From contig JAMKCF010000006.1 in assembly GCA_023634235.1 (NCBI GenBank), positions 8,338,172 through 8,402,171 of the forward strand: DNA of 64,000 nt, given 5' to 3'. The translations under genes were made by a program, and so were the position numbers. Each line of letters begins with the position of its first letter. The stretch's first letter is position 1. The DNA is from Pisaster brevispinus. Taxonomy: Eukaryota > Echinodermata > Asteroidea > Forcipulatida > Asteriidae. The notes beneath the pieces were generated by a model. The model worked only from the letters and a program-made list of their open reading frames with translations. It was not told the origin of the DNA and ran no database searches. Below, piece by piece: positions 54,311 through 64,000 of this stretch.

Positions 54311-55047
54311 TACAATAATTGAGATAACCAGAGCTAAGAAATGCATTTATGGTGAAAAATGCTGATGACAAAGCAATGCCCCCTTTTATTAAGATTTTGC
54401 TTATAAAATCTGTTTTTTGTCTTGGGGTTAACACAAGAAGTTCGTTAGCATGTAATGCTCGGATGCTTTATATTGTTCATATCGCGTGTACCAACACACT
54501 ATTACATTAATGTTTCGCTTTTTTATCGTTGTTTTGTTTCTCGGAGATCCTTACACCAACTTTCGATAAGACAAATGAAATTGTCTTTAAAGTAATGGCA
54601 CCTTTTCAAGCTGATATAGTTTTTAGGGAAGTTTGTAACATTTTATACGTCAAGGTTGACATATATTTGTAGGTTAGGTTAACAGTGCTTTGTCATTAGT
54701 TCTTTAAAGTGGGTCAAGCTTTGAACGAGATCCCCCGTTATGACGTCACTCGACCTTAAAAACATGCCGGGTTCAACAGGAAACTCGGAAATTAATACGG
54801 ACATGATACGTCATTTCCGGTGCTGCCTTGAAGGGACTGTTATGAAGTTTGACGCACTGATGCATGTGAAACGTGGTCGACTCCATGTGTCAGCCACCAA
54901 CCTTGTTTGCCGTGACACAACCTTGCCTGGTTCGGCCAAAAAAACGGGCAGGGAACGATTAATTTGGGAACGACGCTGCGAGGCGTCCAATAACTATCCA
55001 TCCAAACTGGACTCGAATTTTAAATTGTGGCGCGTCACGGAAGTATA

Positions 55048-55188
55048 GACCATGCAAGTCTCGCGCGTATTCGAACATTTTTGGGACCACTGTGGTCCCA
55101 AAGTACATTGCTTTAACGCGTGAAAGAAACAAACTCACGCGCTTTAACGGATCCCAAATATTCGAATACGCGCGAGACTTGCACAGTC
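55048..55188. mobile_element. 141-bp foldback MITE with TA duplication
   Basis: Ends GAC-CATGCAAGTCTCGCGCG and (reverse) GAC-TGTGCAAGTCTCGCGCG continue as TATTCGAA-ATTT and are flanked by TA. Almost entirely a hairpin; Tc1/mariner-like by target. Confidence 0.8.
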
Positions 55189-55599
55189 TATTGCAAAATA
55201 ACGGATGGACACGTGAGGTGCGTTCCGCCAATCAAATAACAAGGATCTCTGTGTGCTAAATAAAAGTATTAATATGTTTATATATATTCTGATTAGTAGT
55301 AGGCTAACTATTCACACCATTTAGAGATTACATCTGGAGTATACGGTTGTGTTTACATTCAATTATTACCCCCCTTCGGGAGATATGAGATTATTGCTAA
55401 AAGAGGAACTCCACTAAGCCTTGACTTTTACTAAAAGAGTTTCCCGGACATTGATAAGACCGTAAAGCAAGACCACGTGAGTCATGCAGAAGGCTTCGGC
55501 TGCTCCTGACTGTCACAAACGTTTTCTTGTTTGAATCAGTGCGGATATCTTGTTAATTTGCCTTAATTAATTGAATGCTGTAGACCACGTGTTACGTAT

Positions 55600-56100
55600 G
55601 TCCGACATGGACCCTTATGTGAGACGACAAATTTGGACAGTTGTGTCCGATAAACCATTTGTCCAACCCGTTGTGTATGGTAAACTATTATGCCAGACCC
55701 ATTGTGTATGATGAACCAGTAATCGACCAATTATGTCCGACAAACCATTTTGTCCGACTCATTGTGTCCGTCAAAGCGTCGTGCCTCTTCAAATGTGTAG
55801 GGCAAACTGTTCTGCCCGAAAAATTAATTATGTCCGACAAACCTTCCGACACTATACTGTTACTACTGTTAGGTCCGACATATTGTGTCCGACATCCCAT
55901 TATGTCCCATTATTACATCCAACCCATTGCGTCCGACAAAAAAATGTGTCAGACCAATAATGTGTAAGAAAAAATGTGCCAAATTTTACGTCTCACCCAC
56001 ATTACTCGACAAAAACGATTGTGATGTCGAACACTTTGTGTCCGCCAAACCTTCCGCCAAACCAATAGGGATTATACGTCCGACCCATTGTGTCCGACAG
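55600..56100. repeat. About 22-bp degenerate minisatellite, TTGTGTCCGACAAACC
   Basis: More than 15 units built on TTGTGTCCGACAAACCATT, TATGTCCGACA and AGACCCATTGTGT, with many indels. The open frames are artefacts. Confidence 0.85.
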
Positions 56101-56569
56101 ACAGTTCTTTGCTATTACCCTCTCTCAGCCGTGCACAATCAACATAACAACAAGAGTGTGTAAATTTATTACACACGTCTTGAACAATGGTTCTAATTAT
56201 TTACTTTCCTGTAGAGACATCTTTTGTTCTTTCCTTTGTCCGACGTTCCTATAGTTAGCAACCTCCATTAGGCTTTGTACACAAAATTCCTTGTGGAGCA
56301 CCCCGTTTTTTCTTTTAGTTCTCCTGTGGAGACCTTTTGTTTTCTCGTTTTTGTTTTGTCCTCGGTCTCCATAAGGTAGTGAATACTAGAAACAAAATGT
56401 CAGCAACAAAATGGCAGCTTTTGTTTATGTTCACCCTAGTTTGAAGCTATTTCCCTAGAACCTTATCCCATGTGCCTGACATCCGGAATAGATAGATTTA
56501 AGCAGCGTAAGTATAGCATTCAACTTTTGCTCCGGTACCTTGCAGTTACAACTAATTTTTTAAAACCAG

Positions 56570-56751
56570 GGACCAATTTCATAGAGCTGCTTAAGCAGAA
56601 AATATTGCTTAACAATTGTCTGCTTAGCAGAAATGAGGAGGGGACCACTACCAGTCACAAATTGTACATGTGACATAGTAGTTTGGCTGGTAACCTTATT
56701 CTGGTAAGCATAATTGTGTTATGCTAAGGTCAGCTCTATGAAATTGGGTCC
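56570..56751. mobile_element. Foldback MITE, GCTTAAGCA family (copy 2)
   Basis: Inverted ends GGACCAATTTCATAGAGCTG and (reverse) GGACCCAATTTCATAGAGCT. Interior is shared with 11891-12072. Confidence 0.8.
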
Positions 56752-58998
56752 ACGGTATAAAATCAGGGAAACTCAAGTATGTAATTATTTTCTTTGGAAG
56801 AGTACATTAATTTATTCTGCAAAGGTCTAATTTACTCCTCAAACTTTGCTGTGTACAACAAGTATCGAGCTCACCATTTTTGCCTTTTTCTAATGCTTAT
56901 AGACCCCCTTGCCTGGCTGCCATCACTGAGACCAAAAATTGGGCACGTGCCAGCGCGTATACGCGCCACGCACAACTCACAATCAATCTTCCGTTGACCT
57001 CAGTGAGGGCGCTATTTGAGTTTGTGACGTCATACGCAAGGGGTATTCGTGTCTTGCGCGGAATGAGACCATATTGAAGCTAAATTCAAACATTTTTTTT
57101 TCTTCCAAAAATTGCAAAATTTCAAAAAAAGATATCCCTCTAGACGTATTGGTTTAAATTATTTAACCAACCAAAAACAAGCTGCAGGGGCAACGCACTT
57201 CTCAGTTTCATGGTACTTTGTTACAGTTTGAAGTGAAACCACCATGCAATTATAATAATTGTAGTAAATTATGCACGTAGTAAGCAATGTAGGAATTATT
57301 GTGTTCCGTACCCAAAATGGAAACCAATTCTAACACTGGTTTGGGCAAACCATGAATAAAGATGGATAAAGAAATGTCATAAATGAATAAAAACTACAAC
57401 AATTTAAACAAGCGGTACGACGACACCTGTCAGTTATAACTTTCCCAGATGTAGTCAAACACTATTTATGCATGTGTCTTTTACTCACAGTAATTCAATA
57501 TAACCACGCACGACATGGTACCATTTCCTTTAAAAAAACAAATCCTAGTAATTTGAGTTTTAAAAGTACCGAATTGTGAATTTTCCTGACTCTTAAATGA
57601 GTTAGATAAGCTAGTTGGGCTGCAATAGTTTCCATATTATTTGCGTGACAGACACGAGACCGATTAAGTGTTAATGGATGATGAAAACAAATTAACAGAC
57701 CTTAACGACGTTATAAACCATGGGTAAAAAATTACAACCCCCCCCCCCCATTTTTTGTTTTGGTTTTTTTTTTACAACATTGATTTTTCACCTTGGCAAT
57801 TGTCAAAGACCAGTATCAGCACTTTTTGTGACCCAACATATACATCGTTAAACCCGTAAAAGTTTTAAGCGCAATTGGTCATCAGAGTCACCAGAAAAAG
57901 CGAAGAAAAAAAACCACCATACTGTTTTTCATTCCTTTAAACATTTCGGACTCGCGGGGTCAAAACTAATTGTTTTACTCCTTTCTGAAAAAGAAACTAT
58001 AACAACTATTAAGAAGAAGAAACAAATATTTTGATAAAGACTTTTCTCCATAATTATCTTTAGGCATTTAAATTATGTGCTGAATCTGTGAACACATTTC
58101 TGTTGTTTGACCAGATCGGGGCAAGTTGGCTTAGGCCTATCGTCATTTGGGTATAATTGACATGTGTTTGTCTTTCCGTCTTATTTGGTACTATTTGTTT
58201 ATAAAATGTCCGTACAACCCATTGAAACAATCTGATTGACGTTGCTGGCAACTGTTTACACATGTCTTTTTCCATTTATCTTTTATTACAGACGCTTTTA
58301 ACGACCTTAACGTTCAAAATACAAGGTTGCTAGACCAATATCAGGCGGATATTGCCCATACACGCCGCCCATGATTTTTTGTATAATTAACTTGGGCTCT
58401 TTTGGAGGAATCAGAGCTGAGATTTAGACCTTCAACGGTTTATACGTCTGTCTGCTTCTTCTTCTTCTTTCTTTCTTTATATATATATATATATTGTTTT
58501 AGTGTCTTTCATTATTGACGGTTCGTGAAGTAACGGTTTGGGACTTTAATTTTCTTATAGCGTGTTCGAAGTCTTAGCTTGGCGAATCATTTTGGATAAA
58601 CCACTGGCATAAACAGGACTGGACATTATTATTTGTTTTGCTTCTTACCGTAGTTGCATGCTCACAATACTTCGAAGCAATTGCTGAGAAACGTTACAAC
58701 TTAGAAAAACTTTTTAATTTATTGATAGTTCCCCAGAAAATTTCCACATACTTCTTGAATATTCAAGCAGTAAATTATCGCACTTTCCAGATAGCAACGT
58801 TTCCAACTCTTCAAAGACACTAACAGCCATTATCCATCGACGTCATCCCGCCGCCATTTTAGAGGTAAACCGATGACGAGATTTGTACGCGCAGCGCACA
58901 GGATTGTCCAATGAGCAACCTCCTTTTGACCTCAAGGCGAGGGCGCCCATGTCAAATAACGTCATGTGCGTAAGGTCCATACAGGATTGGTAATTATC

Positions 58999-59279
58999 GG
59001 GGGTCAAATTATAGCGCTGCTTAACGGTAAGCAAATTTTCGTGCTAGCTATAGCAGAAAAATTTCCTTCAGCGTGAGCGTATTTCACAGGTAAGCAAGAA
59101 TATTAGACGGCCATTTTTGCTTGTTCAACATGGATTTGCATTGTTACGTCATTCATTTTCTTTCAGTAAGCACCGGAAGGTTAGCGTGCCGTTTCGTGTG
59201 CTTACGGTTAGCAGCGCTATGAAATGGAAATTCGCAGTAAGCACAAAATCGGCCGTTAAGCAGCTCTATGAAATTGGGC
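58999..59279. mobile_element. Foldback MITE, GCTTAA family (copy 3, longer)
   Basis: Inverted ends TCAAATTATAGCGCTGCTTA and (reverse) CCAATTTCATAGAGCTGCTT, with an internal stem using GTAAGCA/TGCTTAC. Longer and more diverged than copies 1 and 2. Confidence 0.7.
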
Positions 59280-59554
59280 ACATGGTGAAATAATGCGTTT
59301 GCATTCTATCGGAAATGTTGCTGATTTTAAAGGTCATGCCAGTAACAATCCTATGGTTAATTATTTCCGTCTGAACTTTTGGCAAAGTTGAAGAACCCCT
59401 CAACCACCGTTTGTAACAGTCAAAATAACCACACAAAACAAACAAAATCCGTGGTAAACACAAACCAGTACGATATGAAGCTTTGCAAGGTGTAGGGAGT
59501 AAGAACTGTGTAGAGGTTTTGCGGGTAATAATCCATATGAATAAAGTCTGTTTT

Positions 59555-59640
59555 GTGAGAAGAGTCACGGTCGAGGTTCTAGTGTCTCGACGTTTCGAGC
59601 AGCTTGTTCTGCTTGTCTTCAGTTTCTTTATTCGGGAGCA
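59555..59640 (-). repeat. Hammerhead-like repeat fragment (copy 3)
   Basis: Minus strand CTGAAGACAAGCAG, AACAAG loop, CTGCTCGAAACGTC: intact CUGANGA and GAAAC cores around a 5-bp stem. See findings. Confidence 0.55.
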
Positions 59641-61179
59641 TCTAACTTGATGAAGTTTTCACAGGTTGGCTAAATGGTCTGTTTATTGAAAAAGGAGATT
59701 TGAAAAAAATGTACTCTTCCAGAAAACGATGACGTATACACTATCCCTTTAAAATGCCTTTGTACCGGTACACCAGTATCTTTCTACATATGCTGCAACC
59801 CTATAGCTATTTCTTGGTAAGGTAATCCTTTCCTCTTTCTCGTCGAAGGGAAATCCTCGTTTGTTGAGTGCTAAACATGCAACATCCGCTGCAGACAATG
59901 GCAGATAACGCCGGCGTCCTCATAACACCCTTTGTTTGTGAAAGTCCATCATGATTTTGTTACAACAGATATACCGGTATGACGAGTTCACGTCGAGGGT
60001 TTCCTGTCTTTCTACAAAACCGTCTTCAGTCTTGAAGGCTTGAGTTTGTCAACTTGTATTTGCCGGCTAAGATGAAGGACGGTTCTTTGCACCTAAGTAT
60101 AACTAATTTGAGGGGGGGATTTCGTTTTGTTGTGTAATTTAAAAAAATACCTATCTTCTAAATGCATTCAAATTCATTCAACGAACTTTTGTGAAATATA
60201 AATTGGCTTCCACATTTACCGTACGAAAAAAGATAGGCAAATAAAGAAACAAACATATTAATTAAATTGCTTTTGGGGTTTTGGGTTTTTTTCTTTTCTT
60301 TTTTTACATGATTAGTGTTTGTCTTTTAAAGGTAAAGTATACCTTTGTTTTTGCAACCGTTTGTTTGTTTTAATCTATAAAAAAAAAATGTAGATGTATA
60401 CAATAAAACTAACTTGTGAAAATTTCATTTCAAACTTGGTGGTCGCGTTTTTTTAAATATCGCCGAAAATCCGGAGCGAAAATGTCCACGCAGGAGGATT
60501 AATCCCTAATACTTGGAGTACACAACGTGAGAAACGTTTCTGTCAGTAACGTTTCTCAGATTCAAATTTGGGGGAATAAAAAGTGATATCTTTTTCCATA
60601 ACCGCAGTGATTCGAAGTGTAATGTTTCTCAAACTACATTATACTATCCAAAGCTGCTGCACTTCTTACAAAGTGAGTTTTCATTGCCATTAATTTTCAG
60701 AGTCATTACCAAGAGTCCTTACTAGACGTATACAGACCCTGCTTGGAGATAGTTAGACCATGGGGAACTTAAATAAGTACTCTAACGTACATTACATGTT
60801 GTCTATGGCAAACCAACATCCAAGAGAATTGCTTTTTAAACCAATATCAGTCCTTAAGACGTATATGGCTTAAATCCAAAGATTAGCTTTCCTGTTTAAG
60901 CTGTCAATTATCCATGATGCATATGGAGTGATAATACTGATTACGTTTCCAAGGCTCTTCAGTCAATTTTCATCCGGGACACCTGCAGGGGTATAAACGC
61001 CGTAATTGCCGGCGTGGCACAAATAACTGACAAGTGCCTGAAACAACTTTAGGAGCACGCCCTTTTAGTAACTCCTTGTTAATTTTATCATTATTAGAAA
61101 AAGAGGGAGGTTGATATGAACTGAAGCTCAAAACCCTACTAAGATATCATCGTCCGGGTTAAGACTTCTTGAGCGGTCT

Positions 61180-61330
61180 CCCGTTCTGGATGATCTAGGG
61201 GGCTTGCAGGCCCCTCCTTGAACAGCGGGCCCGGCAGTGGCTATATATAGGGGGACTCCCTTGCGACCTTTAAAGCCTGACATGGGAACCCGGGCCTACG
61301 TCTGGAGCTCAGCGGAAATGAGAGGATCCG
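61180..61330. promoter_or_regulatory. GC-rich patch with TATA box
   Basis: CTATATATAG (61241-61250) sits in an unusually GC-rich 150 bp (GAACAGCGGGCCCGGCAGTG upstream). It could be a core promoter in either direction because the motif is palindromic. The following plus-strand frame (61376-61639) resembles no family I know. Transcription is unproven. Confidence 0.3.
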
Positions 61331-61813
61331 TCAGGGAGCCTTCTTGGGGGTCTTGTTGTTGAAAACTTTGTTGGGATGTATAGGAACTTCTATGCGAGAC
61401 TCGAGAGCGTGTGCCGTCTTCCCAATCACATTTTAAGTAGGCTAGACTTCAAATACATGGTTGTTCACAGTCATGGGTACGCACCCCGTTCAGTTGGGAT
61501 TATTTATGTGTACTACAACCCCTATAGTCAGCGGAATTATCAGAATTGTGATTATTTTTTGACTACTCGATCTGGTTTCTTCGCCTTCATGATACTTCAC
61601 ACCCGCTCACTCAACGTGGTTTGTTATGTTAGTAGTTAGTTGGACATCACGGGTTCACATTAATTGTTATGAATCTCTTGAAAACTGTAACTGCAGGGAA
61701 GCGATACTTTGTCAAAACCTTCATTTATGCTGTCGTCATAGAGCTTTATGGAACAGCCATTTTGTTTACTAAAATGTAAACTACACCAAGGTTTGAAGGG
61801 AAGATATTGCATG

Positions 61814-62030
61814 TCAGGGTTTACCCTTAACTGTTGTAGTGACTGGCCAGCAGGACCAGCCAGCTTGTCATTTCACAATAGTCTGTCAGCTTTTTCACTC
61901 AGTCAGTGTTTTAAATGAAATAGGATGCTTTACAATTTTTCAAAACTTAACTAGCCAGCCAGTCCACTTGGAGTGAATTGTGACTGGCCCTCGTGTGATT
62001 TAACTGGCATTTGGCCAGCAGACCGCTGTG
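61814..62030 (+). repeat. Dispersed repeat, TCAGGGTTT...GGCCAGC family (copy)
   Basis: Same family and orientation as 2552-2755. Confidence 0.6.
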
Positions 62031-62394
62031 TGTCCCCATTGGGGTGGGGGCATACGCCTGTATTCGTAATTGTTACAGAAACCAAGGGAAGTGACGGGCA
62101 TGTTAGCAGTTTGCGTCTAGGCCCATTACAGATGATTGTGTGTTTTCAGTCCTTCTATTTTAATGTAAATGCACTATACTGAGGGCGTCCAGACAGCCCA
62201 TGTTGTACCACACGCGCCTTTGCAACGAAAGAGGCCCGTCAAATGTTGTCTGAATGTACAAAATATTTGTTTAAGTAAAGGTGGCAGCGATGTCTGACGG
62301 TTGTCGTTACACATTTCAAAAGCATAAACTAAGACACGTGTTTTAGTAGCAACAACAACTCGTCTGCGGTATTGCTATATTTATCTGGGCTGTC

Positions 62395-63350
62395 TACGTA
62401 AGTACCGGTTTTTTTGGTGTTCCTTGTTGCTTGGTATCCGAATAAAATTGTGACTTCATTGTTTTGAGATTTGTTTTTCTTCTCTTATCTACATCCTCTT
62501 GGATACTTTTAGAACATAATTATTCAACACAGGTTTTCCTGGCCAATTACAACCAAATATCCATTCATTTTAACACCCAGCTCATTCAATTTCATCGAGT
62601 AAACCTAAAACTTTATTCACTTAGCGTTTGGTTTTGCTTATCGTTTTAGACACCTCCTCTTAAATAAACATAGGCCTACTGAATTGTTTTGTTTTTTTAG
62701 CGGTATTAAATGTTTTCCTTGTTATTATAATAAACATTTAAAAATCGCCTTATTGCAAAGCCTCGACAATAACATAGTAACACCAGTAAAATAGTTTACG
62801 TAAGTACTGTTTTTTGTGACTTGTTGTTTGGTATCCGAATGAAACTGTGACTTCATTGTTTATGATTTATAATTCTTCTCTTATCTACATCCTATTGGAT
62901 ACCTTTAAAACAGAATCATTAATATCCACTTTATTCAACACAGTGGCGTAACTAGGGGGAGCACATGGGGACACGTGCTCCCCCCTCCAGTTGATGTCAG
63001 TGCCCTCCCCCCATGTGCCTCCCCATTTGGAACCCGCCATTGTGTAGATCAAGATTCTTTTTTTTTTTATGAAAATGGAACCTATAATTGATTTGCCAGC
63101 AGTGCCCCCCTAGAAAAAATGGTACCCCCTTGTGCCCCCCTGAAAAAAATACCTTAGCTACGCCGCTGATTCAATAATTTGACGTTTGCTTTGCTTGCTG
63201 TCCTAGACACCTCCCCTAAACTAAACATACTGTACGGTATTTTCTTCGGTTGTTCGTTGTTCTGAGAAATATTCATAAATCACTTGTTGAAAGGCATTAA
63301 TAATAAAATTGCAATAACACGAAAATATCATCTAAACAGTAGTTTAAAAG
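62395..63350 (+). repeat. Tandem duplication of about 400 bp
   Basis: TTGGTATCCGAATAAAATTG, TTCTCTTATCTACATCCT, AGACACCTCC and ACACCAGTAAAATAGTTT-type blocks occur in order twice (about 62395-62800 and 62800-63350). The second copy is lengthened by the hAT-like insertion. Confidence 0.8.
62941..63168. mobile_element. hAT-like nonautonomous element
   Basis: Left end CAGTGGCGTAACTAGGGGG and right end (reverse) CAGCGGCGTAGCTAAGG. They are flanked by near-identical 8-bp duplications ATTCAACA (62933-62940) and ATTCAATA (63169-63176). The 8-bp target and TIR fit hAT elements. Non-coding. Related ends occur at 21640-21720 and 26230-26300. Confidence 0.8.
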
Positions 63351-63719
63351 TACCACACAGTAAATTCGATTAAACAACCTGAAAAACGTTATAACAAAAG
63401 TTCAAATAAGCAATTTAAAAAAATAATAATAAACCAAAAGATGTTTAAAATTAAGCTTGAAACGCGAGAATGTTAAAACTTAAATTTAAAAACACAATCT
63501 ACAAAACTTAGTCAAACCATGATTAATATATTTTTGTGATGTATTCGAGTACCGATTTAAACATAAATATTTTATCCGCCATGTTTCTTAAAGTGCATGA
63601 CACCCTTCCACCGAAAAAAAAACCGCGAGCTTGTTCGCAAATCAAGATTTTTCAAAGACGTAACAATCATTATACAAAGTCATCTTATTACATATTTTCT
63701 GCTACAAAGTTACGAATGG

Positions 63720-63874
63720 TCCTGGGGTCGATTTCACAAAGCACTAAGATTTATCTTAAGATGAGTTGTAAGTATCACCATAGTGATTTGTGTTGTGACA
63801 TCACATTTTGCTTAGCAATTAGGAGTGATTTGGAGTCAAGACCAATCTTAGCTCTTTGTGAAATTGGCCCCTGG
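63720..63874. mobile_element. Foldback MITE, TTTCACAAAG family
   Basis: Inverted ends CCTGGGGTCGATTTCACAAA and (reverse) CCAGGGGCCAATTTCACAAA, continuing as CTAAGAT. The interior has CACCATAGTGATT. Confidence 0.8.
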
Positions 63875-64000
63875 TCTTTTAGAGCTGAATATCATTGTTT
63901 GACAGCTAAACATGATTTTGTATTTATTAATGCAACCAATGCACTCTGATGAAGCATTGCAATGTCGGCAGTTTTTACCAATGCCGTATTCCGTTCTTTT

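Larger units (their letters stand above)
53859..64000. other. Right-hand 10 kb without a recognised gene
   Basis: Presumably the receptor's first intron(s) and/or upstream sequence. Contents: a SINE (54060-54310), a short MITE (55048-55188), a TGTCCGACA minisatellite (55600-56100), foldback MITEs (56570-56751, 58999-59279, 63720-63874) and hammerhead-like debris (59555-59640). Also a TATA-bearing patch (61180-61330) and a duplicated block with a hAT insertion (62395-63350). I searched for a signal-peptide exon ending in phase 2 and saw none. Confidence 0.5.

Noticed and set aside
60000..60060. Further CTGAAGA...GAAAC hammerhead-like match, minus strand
   Set aside because: The sequence between the cores does not form a convincing stem II.
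61160..61200. 5S rRNA-like GGGAGACCGC on the minus strand
   Set aside because: Only ten bases match; boxes A and C of 5S are absent.
61376..61639. 87-codon plus-strand frame after the TATA patch
   Set aside because: No recognisable family or splice support; kept only as context for the promoter candidate.

Overview
This is a 64 kb piece of an animal nuclear genome: AT-rich, intron-dense and full of short interspersed repeats. The repeats (foldback elements with TIRs ending in AATTTCATAGAGCTGCTTAAGC, tRNA-derived SINEs, CR1/L2-like and Penelope-like reverse-transcriptase remnants) and the gene content suggest a marine deuterostome. An echinoderm such as a sea star is my best guess, but that is inference from repeat style.

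Two protein-coding genes are supported and they converge tail to tail. The plus-strand gene (coding 612-16749, 12 coding exons, 1357 codons) is a synphilin-1 (SNCAIP) homologue. It has an ankyrin block, the family-specific CA-x-LVVVETC segment followed by coiled coil, a long Ser-rich tail and two RVxF-type motifs. All splice phases agree and the summed length is a multiple of three. Its stop codon lies inside a 115-bp tandem repeat that continues into the 3' UTR.

The minus-strand gene (at least 8 exons, 53858 down to the stop at 23550, 927 codons plus stop in the window) is a type I membrane receptor of the scavenger receptor class F / MEGF type. It has Cys-rich EGF/laminin-like repeats, a Thr/Pro/Ser stalk, one membrane span and a long tyrosine-containing, SP(V/M)T-repeat cytoplasmic tail. 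The exon(s) encoding its signal peptide and start were not found and are probably to the right, possibly outside the window.

The rest is intron or intergenic DNA. 16750-23549 holds the SNCAIP 3' UTR and the shared intergenic space. 25109-53317 is receptor intron sequence packed with repeats, including two foldback elements whose arms are minisatellites (42916-43606 and 49187-50070, the latter with a perfect 6-bp target duplication). 53859-64000 is non-coding or upstream sequence with MITEs, a SINE, hammerhead-like Penelope debris, a TATA-bearing GC-rich patch and a tandemly duplicated block carrying a hAT-type insertion. No CRISPR, operon, rRNA or convincing functional tRNA gene is present. 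The most unusual signals are the foldback/minisatellite pair, the covarying hammerhead-like motifs, the stop codon inside a minisatellite and the synphilin PP1-docking-like motifs.
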